NCBI GenBank assembly: GCA_963580095.1
Contig: CAUZJQ010000153.1
Coordinates: 1 to 9,862 of the forward strand
From: CAJWLW01 sp963580095
Lineage (GTDB): Bacteria; Verrucomicrobiota; Lentisphaeria; JABSQK01; CAJWLW01
DNA length: 9,862 nt
Reading direction: 5' to 3'
The notes under the pieces were generated by a model. That model was not told where the DNA came from and did not search any database. It worked only from the letters and a program-made list of their open reading frames with translations. This document shows, one piece after another, positions 1-6,496 of the stretch; within the stretch, counting starts at the first letter, position 1, and every line of letters starts with the position of its first letter. The position numbers were made by a program, and so were the translations under genes.

Positions 1-2
1 CA

Positions 3-890
3 ACGCTCAAAGAGAAACGAACCGTCTATCGCGTGCTCGGAGACGACGACAGCGTCAAAAAGGCCCTGAAAAAAAGCATTTCTGAGTACACGGGGGACTC
101 GCAAATCTTCGACTGGTTCATCTCCTACGAAGCGCAGTTTCCCATGTATCGCGATAGGGAACGACGCATCCCCCTGAACAATCCGCAGGAGTTCAAAAAG
201 ATCAACGACTTTATCAAAAGCATCGATCCCAATCATCCGACAAGCATCCAGATCGACGACATGTCCCAACTCCATCTGTACAAGGACTGCACTGACATGA
301 TCGAGGTGGCCTCCGAGGCCAGCTATGCCGATCACCTTATTCCCAACCTCGTGGACGACGTCCAAAGGATCCGACGCGTTCTCGGGCTCGCCAAGCCGGT
401 GTTGTTTTACATCGGCAGCACGATCCCACACGAGAGCAAACGCACCCCGGAAGAGATACGCTGCGCTGCCTACCTGGCGCTCATGCATGGCCTCAACGGC
501 CTGGTGTTCCACGTCGGTCACAGCGGCATCAACCCAACGTCCACCCGCCACTGGTCGCTTTACCGGGGCCTGGCCCGCGAAATCGAGTTCATCTACCCGA
601 TCCTGATAGCTCCTCAGTCACCAGAGTTGCCAGGCATCGCCACGAATACCAGAGACCTGCAGTTCCGCATCAAACGATACAACCACAGGACATACCTGAT
701 TACCTGCAACACCGCCGATGTTCCGATCACCCCAACATTCACCATCACCGGTACGGCCCGCTACGAACAAGTGACCCTGCCTTTCGAGCATAGACGGATC
801 CGTCTCACTGATGGTGTCTTTTCGGACGAGTTTATGCCTTACGAAACTCACGTTTACGAGGTTCTCGAAACTTGGAATAGTGGCAACTAA
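3..890 (+). CDS. Glycosidase-like TIM-barrel protein, 5' end missing
   Basis: The reading frame is open from the left window edge (codon at 3) to TAA at 888-890, giving 295 residues. The GTG at 33 is only an internal candidate, because the frame continues upstream of it as TLKEKRTVYR, so the true start lies outside the window. What is visible resembles the second half of a glycoside-hydrolase-type (beta/alpha)8 barrel. There is a DWFISYEAQ strand, a DPNHPTSIQIDD stretch typical of lines introducing a dated or listed site in these proteins, and TPEEIRCAAYLALMHGLNGL followed by VFHVGH, the usual penultimate barrel helix and last strand. From about nt 610 the chain looks beta-rich and is probably a C-terminal sandwich domain. 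No catalytic acid pair can be assigned with confidence, and I do not know the substrate. The gene ends 18 bases before the next barrel gene on the same strand, so co-transcription is likely. The class is fairly sure; the activity is unknown. Confidence 0.6.
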   Translation, partial: TLKEKRTVYRVLGDDDSVKKALKKSISEYTGDSQIFDWFISYEAQFPMYRDRERRIPLNNPQEFKKINDFIKSIDPNHPTSIQIDDMSQLHLYKDCTDMIEVASEASYADHLIPNLVDDVQRIRRVLGLAKPVLFYIGSTIPHESKRTPEEIRCAAYLALMHGLNGLVFHVGHSGINPTSTRHWSLYRGLAREIEFIYPILIAPQSPELPGIATNTRDLQFRIKRYNHRTYLITCNTADVPITPTFTITGTARYEQVTLPFEHRRIRLTDGVFSDEFMPYETHVYEVLETWNSGN

Positions 891-894
891 CGGT

Positions 895-899
895 TAAGG
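895..899 (+). promoter_or_regulatory. Ribosome binding site of the second barrel gene
   Basis: AAGGA lies 9 bases before the ATG at 909, in the 18-base gap after the previous stop codon. The spacing is normal and supports the 909 start. It also supports translation of the two barrel genes from one transcript. Confidence 0.55.
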
Positions 900-908
900 A
901 ATAGGTCT

Positions 909-2744
909 ATGAAACATCGAGTCATTTACAACGACGATTTCCGCACCATCATGTCGTTCGATCAGACCGCATTTGGCGAACCGTCTTCGGTCGGGGAATG
1001 GCGCGAGTTGATCGAGCGCGTGCGCGGCACAGGCATTACCTCGTACGTCATGGACTCGATCGAATTCGACAACAAGGTCTATTTCGCTACCAAACGAGGC
1101 ATTGACTGGGCCAATATCGACTTCGACAGTTTCGCCGGCACCGGGGCGGACGGCGACACGAAATGGAAAGGCGGCGACTACTCGATTGCGGCACGTGTCA
1201 TGAAGGAAATGCGCGGGGACGGTCACGAGCCGCTCCAGGTCTTTGTCGACAGTTGCCGCGATATGGGCATGGAGGCCATCGCCGGTGTGCGCATGAACGA
1301 TTGCCACGGCTTGCAGCCATTGTCGACCGAGAGTCCGGATGTCAGTCTGTTCCTGAAAGAACATCCGGAGTTGGCGCTGCGCTATCCCGGCACCGATGTA
1401 CCGAGCCGCCTGGCTGACTACAGCAGGCAGGAAGTGCGCGACTACCGATTCGGCGTCATCCAGGAGCTGCTCGAGACGTTCGACTATGACGGCATCGAGC
1501 TGAACTGGCTCCGCTTCCCCTTGCTGTTCCAGCCTGATTATATCCAGGGGTCATACGCCTACATCACCCCAGATCGCTTCGCTGAGCTGGCGCCGATCAT
1601 AACGAACTGGATGTGCGATATCCGCGCCTTCATGGACGAACTTGCAGCGAAGAACGGCAAGCCCCGCATGTGTTTCGGCGTCCGGGTGCCCGAGACCCCC
1701 GAGATCGCGCGAAATATTGGCATCGACCTGCCGGCCTGGATCCATGAAGCCGGGCTGGATTATATCGTGCCCAGTGCATTTCACGCCACGAATTTCAACA
1801 TCCCGGTGCAGCAGTTCAAGGCGATCTGCGAGGGCAGTGAATGCGCCGTCTATCCGTGCATGTTCCCCAACGTCGTCCACTGGCCGAAGACCACGCGGAC
1901 TTATCAGACGGAAGTTTATGCCGCCGCCGCGCAGACCTATTACGGCACCGGCGCGGACGGTGTCGAGGTCTTCAATCATTTTCATCCGGCCTGCAAAACG
2001 GTGGGGCTGCCGTTCAACACCGAAGCACTCAATGTGATTGCGGCCCCTGAGTCTGCCGCCAGGCATCCGCTACATCACTACTACATCCCCTTCTCCGTCG
2101 AGCCGGTGGATGAACCGTCGCAGGGATTTACGTCCGGCTATCGTGGCACCCGCATCCCGGTCGCGCCGGTGGCGCAACGCCGGAAATTCGAATTCTACTT
2201 CGGCGATAACCTGACCGACAGCGGTCGTAAGCTCGATCTGTTGCGGTTCAAGGTTTTCGACATGTCTCCGGATGACGCGATGCCGAGTGTATTCCTCAAC
2301 GACGTACGGTTGACCCTGCAGCTCTCATGGCGTCAGCGGTACCTGTACCAGCATACCCACATGCCCAAGTCCGGCATGCCCCAGCCCATCGTCTGGAAGA
2401 AGATCGGCTGGCAAACCGCGGAACGCTATGAAGACCTGCAACCGCTGGCCGGTGATGAAATCCCCGACGACGAGCGCCAGGAGGCCCTGGAGATCATCGA
2501 CACGCCCACGTATCAACGCCCGGAAATGCGCGCCGCCGCCTCTGGCGAAGGCGGCGACCGAGGCTACGGCAAGGACGTGTTTATGCTTGTCGACGCGGAG
2601 GTGTCGTCGATACCGCCAACGGCGCTGCGCACCGGACTGAATCGACTCTGGGTGCAGGTCGACAAACGACGTGATGACGCCAGAACCGACCTTTACATGG
2701 GCGAACTCGAGATCGTAACCGTCCGACTCGGCGCGCGGACGTGA
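909..2744 (+). CDS. Family-10-like glycosidase-type barrel protein (putative)
   Basis: This 611-residue protein has an N-terminal (beta/alpha)8-type barrel (about residues 1-380) and a beta-rich C-terminal part (about 400-610). The barrel reads like the family-10-like (GHL10/DUF187-type) glycosidase-related proteins. It has DSCRDMGMEAIAGVRMNDCH (about 113-132), a HPEL-type segment, and YDGIELNWLRFP (about 193-204), which matches the family pattern DGIxLDxxRxP except that Asn199 replaces the usual Asp. ADGVEVFNHF (about 349-358) looks like the last barrel strand, with Glu353 and Asn356 as possible active-site residues. No signal peptide is visible, so the enzyme probably acts in the cytoplasm. 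The start is supported by AAGGA 9 bases upstream. It lies directly downstream of another glycosidase-like gene, which suggests a joint role in breaking down an oligosaccharide. The family placement is from motif memory only; the reaction and substrate are unknown. Confidence 0.6.
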   Translation: MKHRVIYNDDFRTIMSFDQTAFGEPSSVGEWRELIERVRGTGITSYVMDSIEFDNKVYFATKRGIDWANIDFDSFAGTGADGDTKWKGGDYSIAARVMKEMRGDGHEPLQVFVDSCRDMGMEAIAGVRMNDCHGLQPLSTESPDVSLFLKEHPELALRYPGTDVPSRLADYSRQEVRDYRFGVIQELLETFDYDGIELNWLRFPLLFQPDYIQGSYAYITPDRFAELAPIITNWMCDIRAFMDELAAKNGKPRMCFGVRVPETPEIARNIGIDLPAWIHEAGLDYIVPSAFHATNFNIPVQQFKAICEGSECAVYPCMFPNVVHWPKTTRTYQTEVYAAAAQTYYGTGADGVEVFNHFHPACKTVGLPFNTEALNVIAAPESAARHPLHHYYIPFSVEPVDEPSQGFTSGYRGTRIPVAPVAQRRKFEFYFGDNLTDSGRKLDLLRFKVFDMSPDDAMPSVFLNDVRLTLQLSWRQRYLYQHTHMPKSGMPQPIVWKKIGWQTAERYEDLQPLAGDEIPDDERQEALEIIDTPTYQRPEMRAAASGEGGDRGYGKDVFMLVDAEVSSIPPTALRTGLNRLWVQVDKRRDDARTDLYMGELEIVTVRLGART

Positions 2745-3055
2745 AGTAGCCCGGCAGGACTTTTTCGCTATTCTTGCGCCAATTCCGACCATCCTGCCCG
2801 CTTCATCAACTCACATCTCATCTCACAGGAGAACAACATATAAAGGACACCTTATCCCTTCCTGACAGGTCTTTCTGCCAAGCGTTCCGCTCGAGATCCA
2901 GGCACATCTCCGTTGCCCAATACCTCGGGACACCCACCTCGATGGCTCCGTTCCGGAGAGTACGCCGACAATTGCACGCGTGCTGGACAAGGCTAAATTA
3001 AGGAGAAGGTTAGCGATAGTTTCATGAGAACACTGTCGAAAAAAAGATTACTCAA
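2745..3055. other. 311-bp stretch without a convincing gene
   Basis: Between the second barrel gene and the prepilin-like gene I see no gene I would defend. A TTG-initiated frame of 75 codons (2774-3001) has no ribosome binding site and an unconvincing composition. The stretch holds an AGGAG at 2827-2831 with no start codon behind it, an AT-rich CATATAAAGG at about 2838-2847, and a purine-rich AAGGAGAAGG at 3000-3009 that probably serves the 3' genes. GGCAGGA (2753-2759) and TCCTGCC (2792-2798) are inverted copies with TTTTT between them, but the loop is over 30 nt, so this is not a normal terminator. Two short stretches in different frames vaguely recall a helix-turn-helix region (see findings). 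Confidence 0.5.
3000..3009 (+). promoter_or_regulatory. Shine-Dalgarno-like element before leader ORF and prepilin gene
   Basis: AAGGAGAAGG is the only strong Shine-Dalgarno-like sequence ahead of the prepilin-like gene, whose own ATG (3056) has none close by. It sits 14 bases before the ATG at 3024, a longer spacing than usual. If used, it would load ribosomes on the 11-codon ORF, whose stop overlaps the 3056 start. Confidence 0.4.
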
Positions 3056-3059
3056 ATGA
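3024..3059 (+). CDS. Possible 11-codon leader peptide overlapping the prepilin start
   Basis: ATG at 3024 opens an 11-codon frame, MRTLSKKRLLK, closed by TGA at 3057-3059. That stop overlaps the ATG of the downstream gene as ATGA (3056-3059), the classic layout for translational coupling. The peptide is very basic (five Lys/Arg plus two Lys-Arg neighbours) and shows no known family. The downstream ATG lacks a near ribosome binding site, whereas a purine-rich element lies before this one. I infer that re-initiation after this short frame could drive the prepilin-like gene. Frames this short arise often by chance, so it may be only untranslated leader. Confidence 0.3.
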   Translation: MRTLSKKRLLK

Positions 3060-3937
3060 AACATCGACAATCGATTTTTACTTTAATTGAATTGCTCGTG
3101 GTCATCGTCATCATCTCGATCCTCATCGCCATGCTCCTCCCGGCGCTTGCCGATGCGAAAGAAAGAGCCCGCCGCATTCTCTGCGCAAACAACTTGAAAC
3201 AATGCGGCATGATCGAGACAGCGTATGCCACAGATAACGAGATGTGGCTGCCGATGGGGATGTGGAATGAACCTTATATCATTCGGGGCTCCACTTCTGG
3301 TGCCGGTGAGAATTCCGGGGGCGCGATCCTGGTTGATGACTACGGTATGGTCAGGGATGTCGTCGGTTGCCCTTCGAGATCGGATACAGCTATGACACTG
3401 GGAGGCAACGATCGATATTGGGACATTCCCAACGACAACTGGTACTGGCCGGAAGATACCTCAGCGTACTACGGGGGAAGTACCCGCTCGATGCTGACCT
3501 ATTGGTACTTCGGCGGCAACGGCACCCATCCAGGAATGAATGGCCCCACTGATCCCTGGCTTAGCGAGAACGACACATGCTGCGACCCCGGCCAGCGGGT
3601 TTGGTGGGGCTGGAACGCAGACACAGGGACGAATTACGGGAAATTTCTGGGAGCAACATCAGCGAATGAACAGCCCGTTCCGAAGCTGTGGGAGGTCCAG
3701 AGCCCGAGCGTTAATCCGCTGATGCACGATTTTTCTTACACCCCAACGGATTATGCCCTATACATGGGGACCCCTCGGCTCCCGGATCGGTCGCACCACG
3801 CAGATGCGGACGGGGTCTTCGGAGACGGCATCAACAGACTGTATGTGGACGGACACGTAAGATGGATAAATCTTCAGTCAGGATATGGAGAAAACGGGAC
3901 ATTTGGCGTAGTCAACTGGCCCAATCATTACTGGTAG
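3056..3937 (+). CDS. Prepilin-like protein with N-terminal methylation motif
   Basis: This 293-residue protein begins with a short basic leader (MKHRQSI), then FTLIELLVV, and a hydrophobic helix to about residue 30. It is the class-III signal of type IV pilins and type II secretion pseudopilins. A prepilin peptidase would cut between Ile7 and Phe8 and methylate Phe8; Glu12 is the conserved Glu at position +5. Position -1 is Ile rather than the usual Gly. The helix is followed by DAKERARRILCANNLKQC, typical of the long pseudopilin-like proteins of the PVC phyla, and a Trp/Tyr- and Gly-rich globular domain with several cysteines (Cys43, 50, 105, 175, 176). The end carries GINRLYVDGHVRWI (about 258-271), the H-X9-DG-type C-terminal motif. 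Expected location is the inner membrane facing the periplasm. Its precise role is unknown; these genes often lie beside carbohydrate-degradation genes, as here. Confidence 0.85.
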   Translation: MKHRQSIFTLIELLVVIVIISILIAMLLPALADAKERARRILCANNLKQCGMIETAYATDNEMWLPMGMWNEPYIIRGSTSGAGENSGGAILVDDYGMVRDVVGCPSRSDTAMTLGGNDRYWDIPNDNWYWPEDTSAYYGGSTRSMLTYWYFGGNGTHPGMNGPTDPWLSENDTCCDPGQRVWWGWNADTGTNYGKFLGATSANEQPVPKLWEVQSPSVNPLMHDFSYTPTDYALYMGTPRLPDRSHHADADGVFGDGINRLYVDGHVRWINLQSGYGENGTFGVVNWPNHYW

Positions 3938-3941
3938 TGTG

Positions 3942-3961
3942 AATCGGCAGCGTACCCGATT
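3942..3961. terminator. Hairpin between converging genes, weak terminator candidate
   Basis: AATCGG (3942-3947) and CCGATT (3956-3961) form a perfect 6-bp stem with an 8-base loop, just after the prepilin-like stop codon. There is no real T-run behind it, so it could be an RNA 3'-end structure rather than an intrinsic terminator. Confidence 0.25.
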
Positions 3962-3998
3962 GTTACTGTCAGACCATCCCACAGCTGCAGGCTTGGCA

Positions 3999-4046
3999 AA
4001 GAAAACCCGGCATCAATGGGGATTCATGGTCACTTCGTTTCGGGTT
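3999..4046 (-). terminator. Possible terminator of the dioxygenase gene
   Basis: Read on the minus strand, AACCCG (4041-4046) pairs with CGGGTT (4005-4010), followed by a T-rich TTTTCTTT (about 3999-4006, partly in the stem). The 5' arm lies inside the last codons of the dioxygenase gene and the loop is long (30 nt), which lowers confidence. Confidence 0.25.
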
Positions 4047-4845
4047 GATGATGCAACGGGTGGTCCCGTTTCCCCAGCTCGAGAACCTTCTCATCCGGCC
4101 AACGTTCTAGCGCTCGGTAGGCGGGATGATCATCATCGGCCAGTACGTACTTGTCGTTGTGACGGGTATTGTAGCAACAGATCAACGACCAGCGTGATCG
4201 TTCAGAGTGGTTCTGTTCGGAACGATGCAGGGTGTTGCAGTGAAAAAACAGTACGTCGCCGGGGTCCAATGCAACGTAGACATGCTCAAGTTTATAGAAA
4301 TCTAGCAACGCCTGCACTTTTTCCATGTCGGCGCCGGTCTGACCGCCCACGCTTCCATGTTCGATACGACCGCACTTGTGAGAACCGCGAAGCACCTGCA
4401 GGCAACCGTTTTCCTGGTTCGCGGCGTCGACGGCAATCGCCGCACTGAGCATGTCCGGAAACAAAACGTGCTGCTCAAGGTACCAGTACCCGAAGTCCTG
4501 ATGCCACTCCCATGCGCCGCCCACCCGGGGTTCCTTGAGAATCATCTTGTGATGGAAGTGATAGACCTCATCGCCCATTAACTGCTCGGACGCCGCGACA
4601 ATGCGCTCATTACATGCGAACGCGCTGTAGATATCGTCCTCTACATCGTTCCAGCAACTAATGCGGCTGACAGCCCCGTCCCTGTCCAATAGTTCGTCGG
4701 CGTCAGCCATCGCCTTGTCTGCCTTGGCGATGTCATCAAGTAGTTGCATCTGTTCCAGCCCGAAGAACTGCCGGAAAACGAGATACCCGTCATCGTTAAA
4801 GGCGTGAACCTGGTCGGCTGTGAGTGGAGTCTGTGTGCTAGTCAT
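4030..4845 (-). CDS. Phytanoyl-CoA dioxygenase (PhyH) family oxygenase
   Basis: This is a non-haem Fe(II)/2-oxoglutarate-dependent hydroxylase of the PhyH family, predicted at 271 residues from the ATG at 4845. The double-stranded beta-helix metal site is complete: WHQD (His115, Asp117) and the distal His207 in TLHRSEQN, with Arg218 of RWSLICCYN as the likely 2-oxoglutarate anchor. NGCLQVLRGSH (about 146-156) and DPGDVLFFH (about 194-202) are further family hallmarks. The N-terminus LTADQVHAFNDDGYLV is the usual PhyH opening. The frame also has in-frame ATGs at 4866 and 4857. I prefer 4845 because the predicted promoter would start transcription near 4872, only about 6 bases before the 4866 ATG. 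The substrate cannot be read from sequence: relatives hydroxylate phytanoyl-CoA, ectoine and many small metabolites. The gene stands alone, converging on the prepilin-like gene. Confidence 0.85.
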   Translation of the reverse strand: MTSTQTPLTADQVHAFNDDGYLVFRQFFGLEQMQLLDDIAKADKAMADADELLDRDGAVSRISCWNDVEDDIYSAFACNERIVAASEQLMGDEVYHFHHKMILKEPRVGGAWEWHQDFGYWYLEQHVLFPDMLSAAIAVDAANQENGCLQVLRGSHKCGRIEHGSVGGQTGADMEKVQALLDFYKLEHVYVALDPGDVLFFHCNTLHRSEQNHSERSRWSLICCYNTRHNDKYVLADDDHPAYRALERWPDEKVLELGKRDHPLHHQPETK

Positions 4846-4878
4846 GAGTTCACCCATCTTTCGCATTGATTTACTGCC

Positions 4879-4907
4879 ATTTTATTGGCAAATGCCCCTT
4901 TTTTCAA
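4879..4907 (-). promoter_or_regulatory. Sigma70-type promoter of the PhyH-family gene
   Basis: On the minus strand TTGAAA (4902-4907) is followed after exactly 17 bases by TAAAAT (4879-4884). Both hexamers match the consensus at most positions. Transcription would start near 4872, giving a leader of about 27 bases to the ATG at 4845. Confidence 0.55.
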
Positions 4908-4923
4908 AATCACCTGGCGAGCA

Positions 4924-4993
4924 GGGGTTCCCATTGTGGGACCCTACGTTCTTGATTGTCGGCACATATTGGCGGTTTGGTCCGTTGGCGGAC
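4924..4993. repeat. Hairpins and a direct repeat upstream of the PhyH-gene promoter
   Basis: GGGGTTCCCA (4924-4933) and TGGGACCCT (4937-4945) form a bulged GC-rich hairpin. GTCCG (4980-4984) and CGGAC (4989-4993) form a second with a TTGG loop. TTGGCGG occurs twice, at 4969-4975 and 4985-4991, 16 bases apart. These lie upstream of the minus-strand promoter and could be regulator sites. Neither hairpin has a T-run. Function is unknown. Confidence 0.3.
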
Positions 4994-5068
4994 AGGCCCA
5001 GCCGAGCAAGGCACCGCTTTCAATCGGCACAGCATCTTTCGGCGGGGTCGGCCTTCCCTATCCGAGGC

Positions 5069-5100
5069 AAAAAAAGGGGCGACCTGAAATTTTTCACCGC
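5069..5100 (-). terminator. Possible hisD terminator overlapping its stop codon
   Basis: On the minus strand, GCGGTGAAA...TTTCAGGTCGC (5079-5100) can fold with paired TGAAA/TTTCA and GCG/CGC arms around a small internal loop. It is followed by CCC and seven T (5069-5075). The TGA of hisD (5094-5096) lies within the stem. The stem is AT-rich and the loop is only two bases in the full pairing, so this is a moderate candidate at best. Confidence 0.35.
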
Positions 5101-6395
5101 GTATTGTCTGTGAATCGTATGGCTACTGACCGGCCATGGGCGTCGAGTTCTTCGACACGGGAAAATTCGGCGACTGCATCAGCCTCAGCAGCCAGGGCAT
5201 CGCGATCGTACTCGACAATGCTGGTGCGCCGGTAAAACTGATCGACGGTCAGACCGCTGAAGAAACGCGCTGTGCCGCCTGTCGGCAGGACGTGACTCGG
5301 CCCGGCAACGAAATCTCCGACCGGCTCAGGCGTCCATGGCCCCAGAAAAATGGCACCTGCTGCGACAATGCCAGCGGCCGTGTCACGCGGGGTTTCGGTC
5401 AAGATTTCGAGGTGCTCCGGGGCATAACGATTGGCCACGTCAACGGCTTGTTCAATGCTTTCAAGACGCACCAGGTACATACCGTTGTCGAGAACCGCTT
5501 GAACCGCCTCACCTCTTCCGAGTTGCTTAGCCTGGAAACCCACTTCCTCGACAACTTTTTCGATCAACGGCTCAAAGTCCGTAAGCAGCACAGCCTTCTC
5601 CAGGCCTGAACCGTGCTCCGCCTGGGCCAGCATGTCGGCAGCAATGAAAGCCGGCGACGCCGACTGGTCGGCAATGATCATGATCTCGGACGGCCCCGCC
5701 ACCAAGTCCAGCGCAACAGTGCCGTATACCTGCTTTTTTGCGGCTGTCACATAGGCATTTCCGGGTCCGACAATTTTTTCAACGGGCCGAACAGTTTCCG
5801 TGCCGTAAGCCAGCGCCGCAATGGCATAGACGCCCCCGAGCCGATAAATCTCCGTGGCGCCCGCGGTGATTGCCGCGTAGACGATTGCGGGGTTGATTGT
5901 GCCATCGGCTGTGGCCGGCGAAGCTACCACGATCTCCGCAACACCGGCGACGCGGGCCATCGCAATGGTGTGAATCACAGTTGAGACCAGGGGCGCGGCT
6001 CCACCCGGCACGTAAGCAGCGATCCGGGACAGCGGACGGAAACGCTCACCAAGGGAAACGCCCGGACGCGGAGCAAACGACCAATCCTCTATACGCCGCT
6101 GCTCTGCGAAAACAGTGATGTTTCGATCGGCCAGATCGATGGCGTCGCGGGTGGACGCTGCGACGAACTCGCAGGCGTTCTCGATTTCACCGTCGGTCAG
6201 TCGAAACTGATCCGGGGAGAGATCAACCTTATCGAACTTCGCGGCATATTCACGTATGGCAGCGTCGCCGCGTTGCTCGACGTCTCGCAGGATCGTTGCG
6301 ACTGCGTCGTGAATATCGGCGGGCACAGGCCTCCGCTGGAGCAACTGCTCAAGGTCCGCCGCGAAGCAATCGTGTTGGTAGTCGATGGTTTTCAT
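5094..6395 (-). CDS. hisD: Histidinol dehydrogenase
   Basis: HisD carries out the last two steps of histidine biosynthesis, oxidising L-histidinol through histidinal to L-histidine with two NAD+, in the cytoplasm as a zinc-dependent homodimer. The 433-residue length from the ATG at 6395 is normal for the family. Zinc ligands appear as Gln258 and His261 (LAQAEHG), Asp361 (PVGDFVAGPSH) and His420 (LDAHGR). The catalytic Glu327-His328 pair is in YAPEHL. IVGPGNAYVTAAKK (about 208-221) and LDLVAGPSE (about 229-237) are strongly conserved signatures. The frame extends to an ATG at 6467, but the extra 24 residues (MSFIWGRIGCL...) have no HisD counterpart, so I use MKTIDYQ as the start; it has only a weak ribosome binding site. 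No other his gene is adjacent. The upstream methyltransferase gene ends about 100 bases before it on the same strand. Confidence 0.96.
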   Translation of the reverse strand: MKTIDYQHDCFAADLEQLLQRRPVPADIHDAVATILRDVEQRGDAAIREYAAKFDKVDLSPDQFRLTDGEIENACEFVAASTRDAIDLADRNITVFAEQRRIEDWSFAPRPGVSLGERFRPLSRIAAYVPGGAAPLVSTVIHTIAMARVAGVAEIVVASPATADGTINPAIVYAAITAGATEIYRLGGVYAIAALAYGTETVRPVEKIVGPGNAYVTAAKKQVYGTVALDLVAGPSEIMIIADQSASPAFIAADMLAQAEHGSGLEKAVLLTDFEPLIEKVVEEVGFQAKQLGRGEAVQAVLDNGMYLVRLESIEQAVDVANRYAPEHLEILTETPRDTAAGIVAAGAIFLGPWTPEPVGDFVAGPSHVLPTGGTARFFSGLTVDQFYRRTSIVEYDRDALAAEADAVAEFSRVEELDAHGRSVAIRFTDNTR

Positions 6396-6401
6396 TCTGC
6401 C

Positions 6402-6429
6402 AATATATGCACGGTGCGATTCACAACAA
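6402..6429 (-). promoter_or_regulatory. Weak promoter candidate before hisD
   Basis: On the minus strand TTGTTG (6424-6429), a 16-base spacer and TATATT (6402-6407) precede the ATG at 6395. Transcription would begin about at the start codon, implying a leaderless message. The -35 match is poor; read-through from the methyltransferase gene is an equal alternative. Confidence 0.25.
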
Positions 6430-6496
6430 CCGGGGAGACAGCCAATTCGGCCCCAAATAAAGGACATCTCTCCATTTAAGAGACCGGAAAGACTGT

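Noticed and set aside
894..1364. Minus-strand open frame of 156 codons, and others inside the second barrel gene (1551-2066, 2325-2792)
   Set aside because: They run opposite to a long coding frame with clear domain motifs and show no family signature; such mirror frames are common in GC-rich genes.
2745..2800. Intrinsic terminator after the second barrel gene
   Set aside because: There is TTTTT at 2761-2765 but no stable hairpin immediately before it; the GGCAGGA/TCCTGCC pair encloses the T-run instead of preceding it.
2972..2999. Promoter for the prepilin-like gene (TTGCAC, 16 bases, TAAATT)
   Set aside because: Both hexamers match the consensus poorly and the region has several equally weak alternatives.
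3939..4448. Plus-strand frame of 169 codons beginning with GTG
   Set aside because: Mostly antisense to the PhyH-family gene, with an Arg- and Pro-rich low-quality translation and no ribosome binding site.
4820..5235. Plus-strand frames (97 and 116 codons) across the hisD/PhyH interval
   Set aside because: They overlap both flanking genes antisense, lack ribosome binding sites and have no recognisable motif.
5136..5984. Plus-strand frames (157 and 123 codons) opposite hisD
   Set aside because: Shadow frames of a fully recognised hisD.
6396..6467. N-terminal extension of hisD to the ATG at 6467
   Set aside because: The added residues have no counterpart in HisD and the alternative start at 6395 gives the usual family length.
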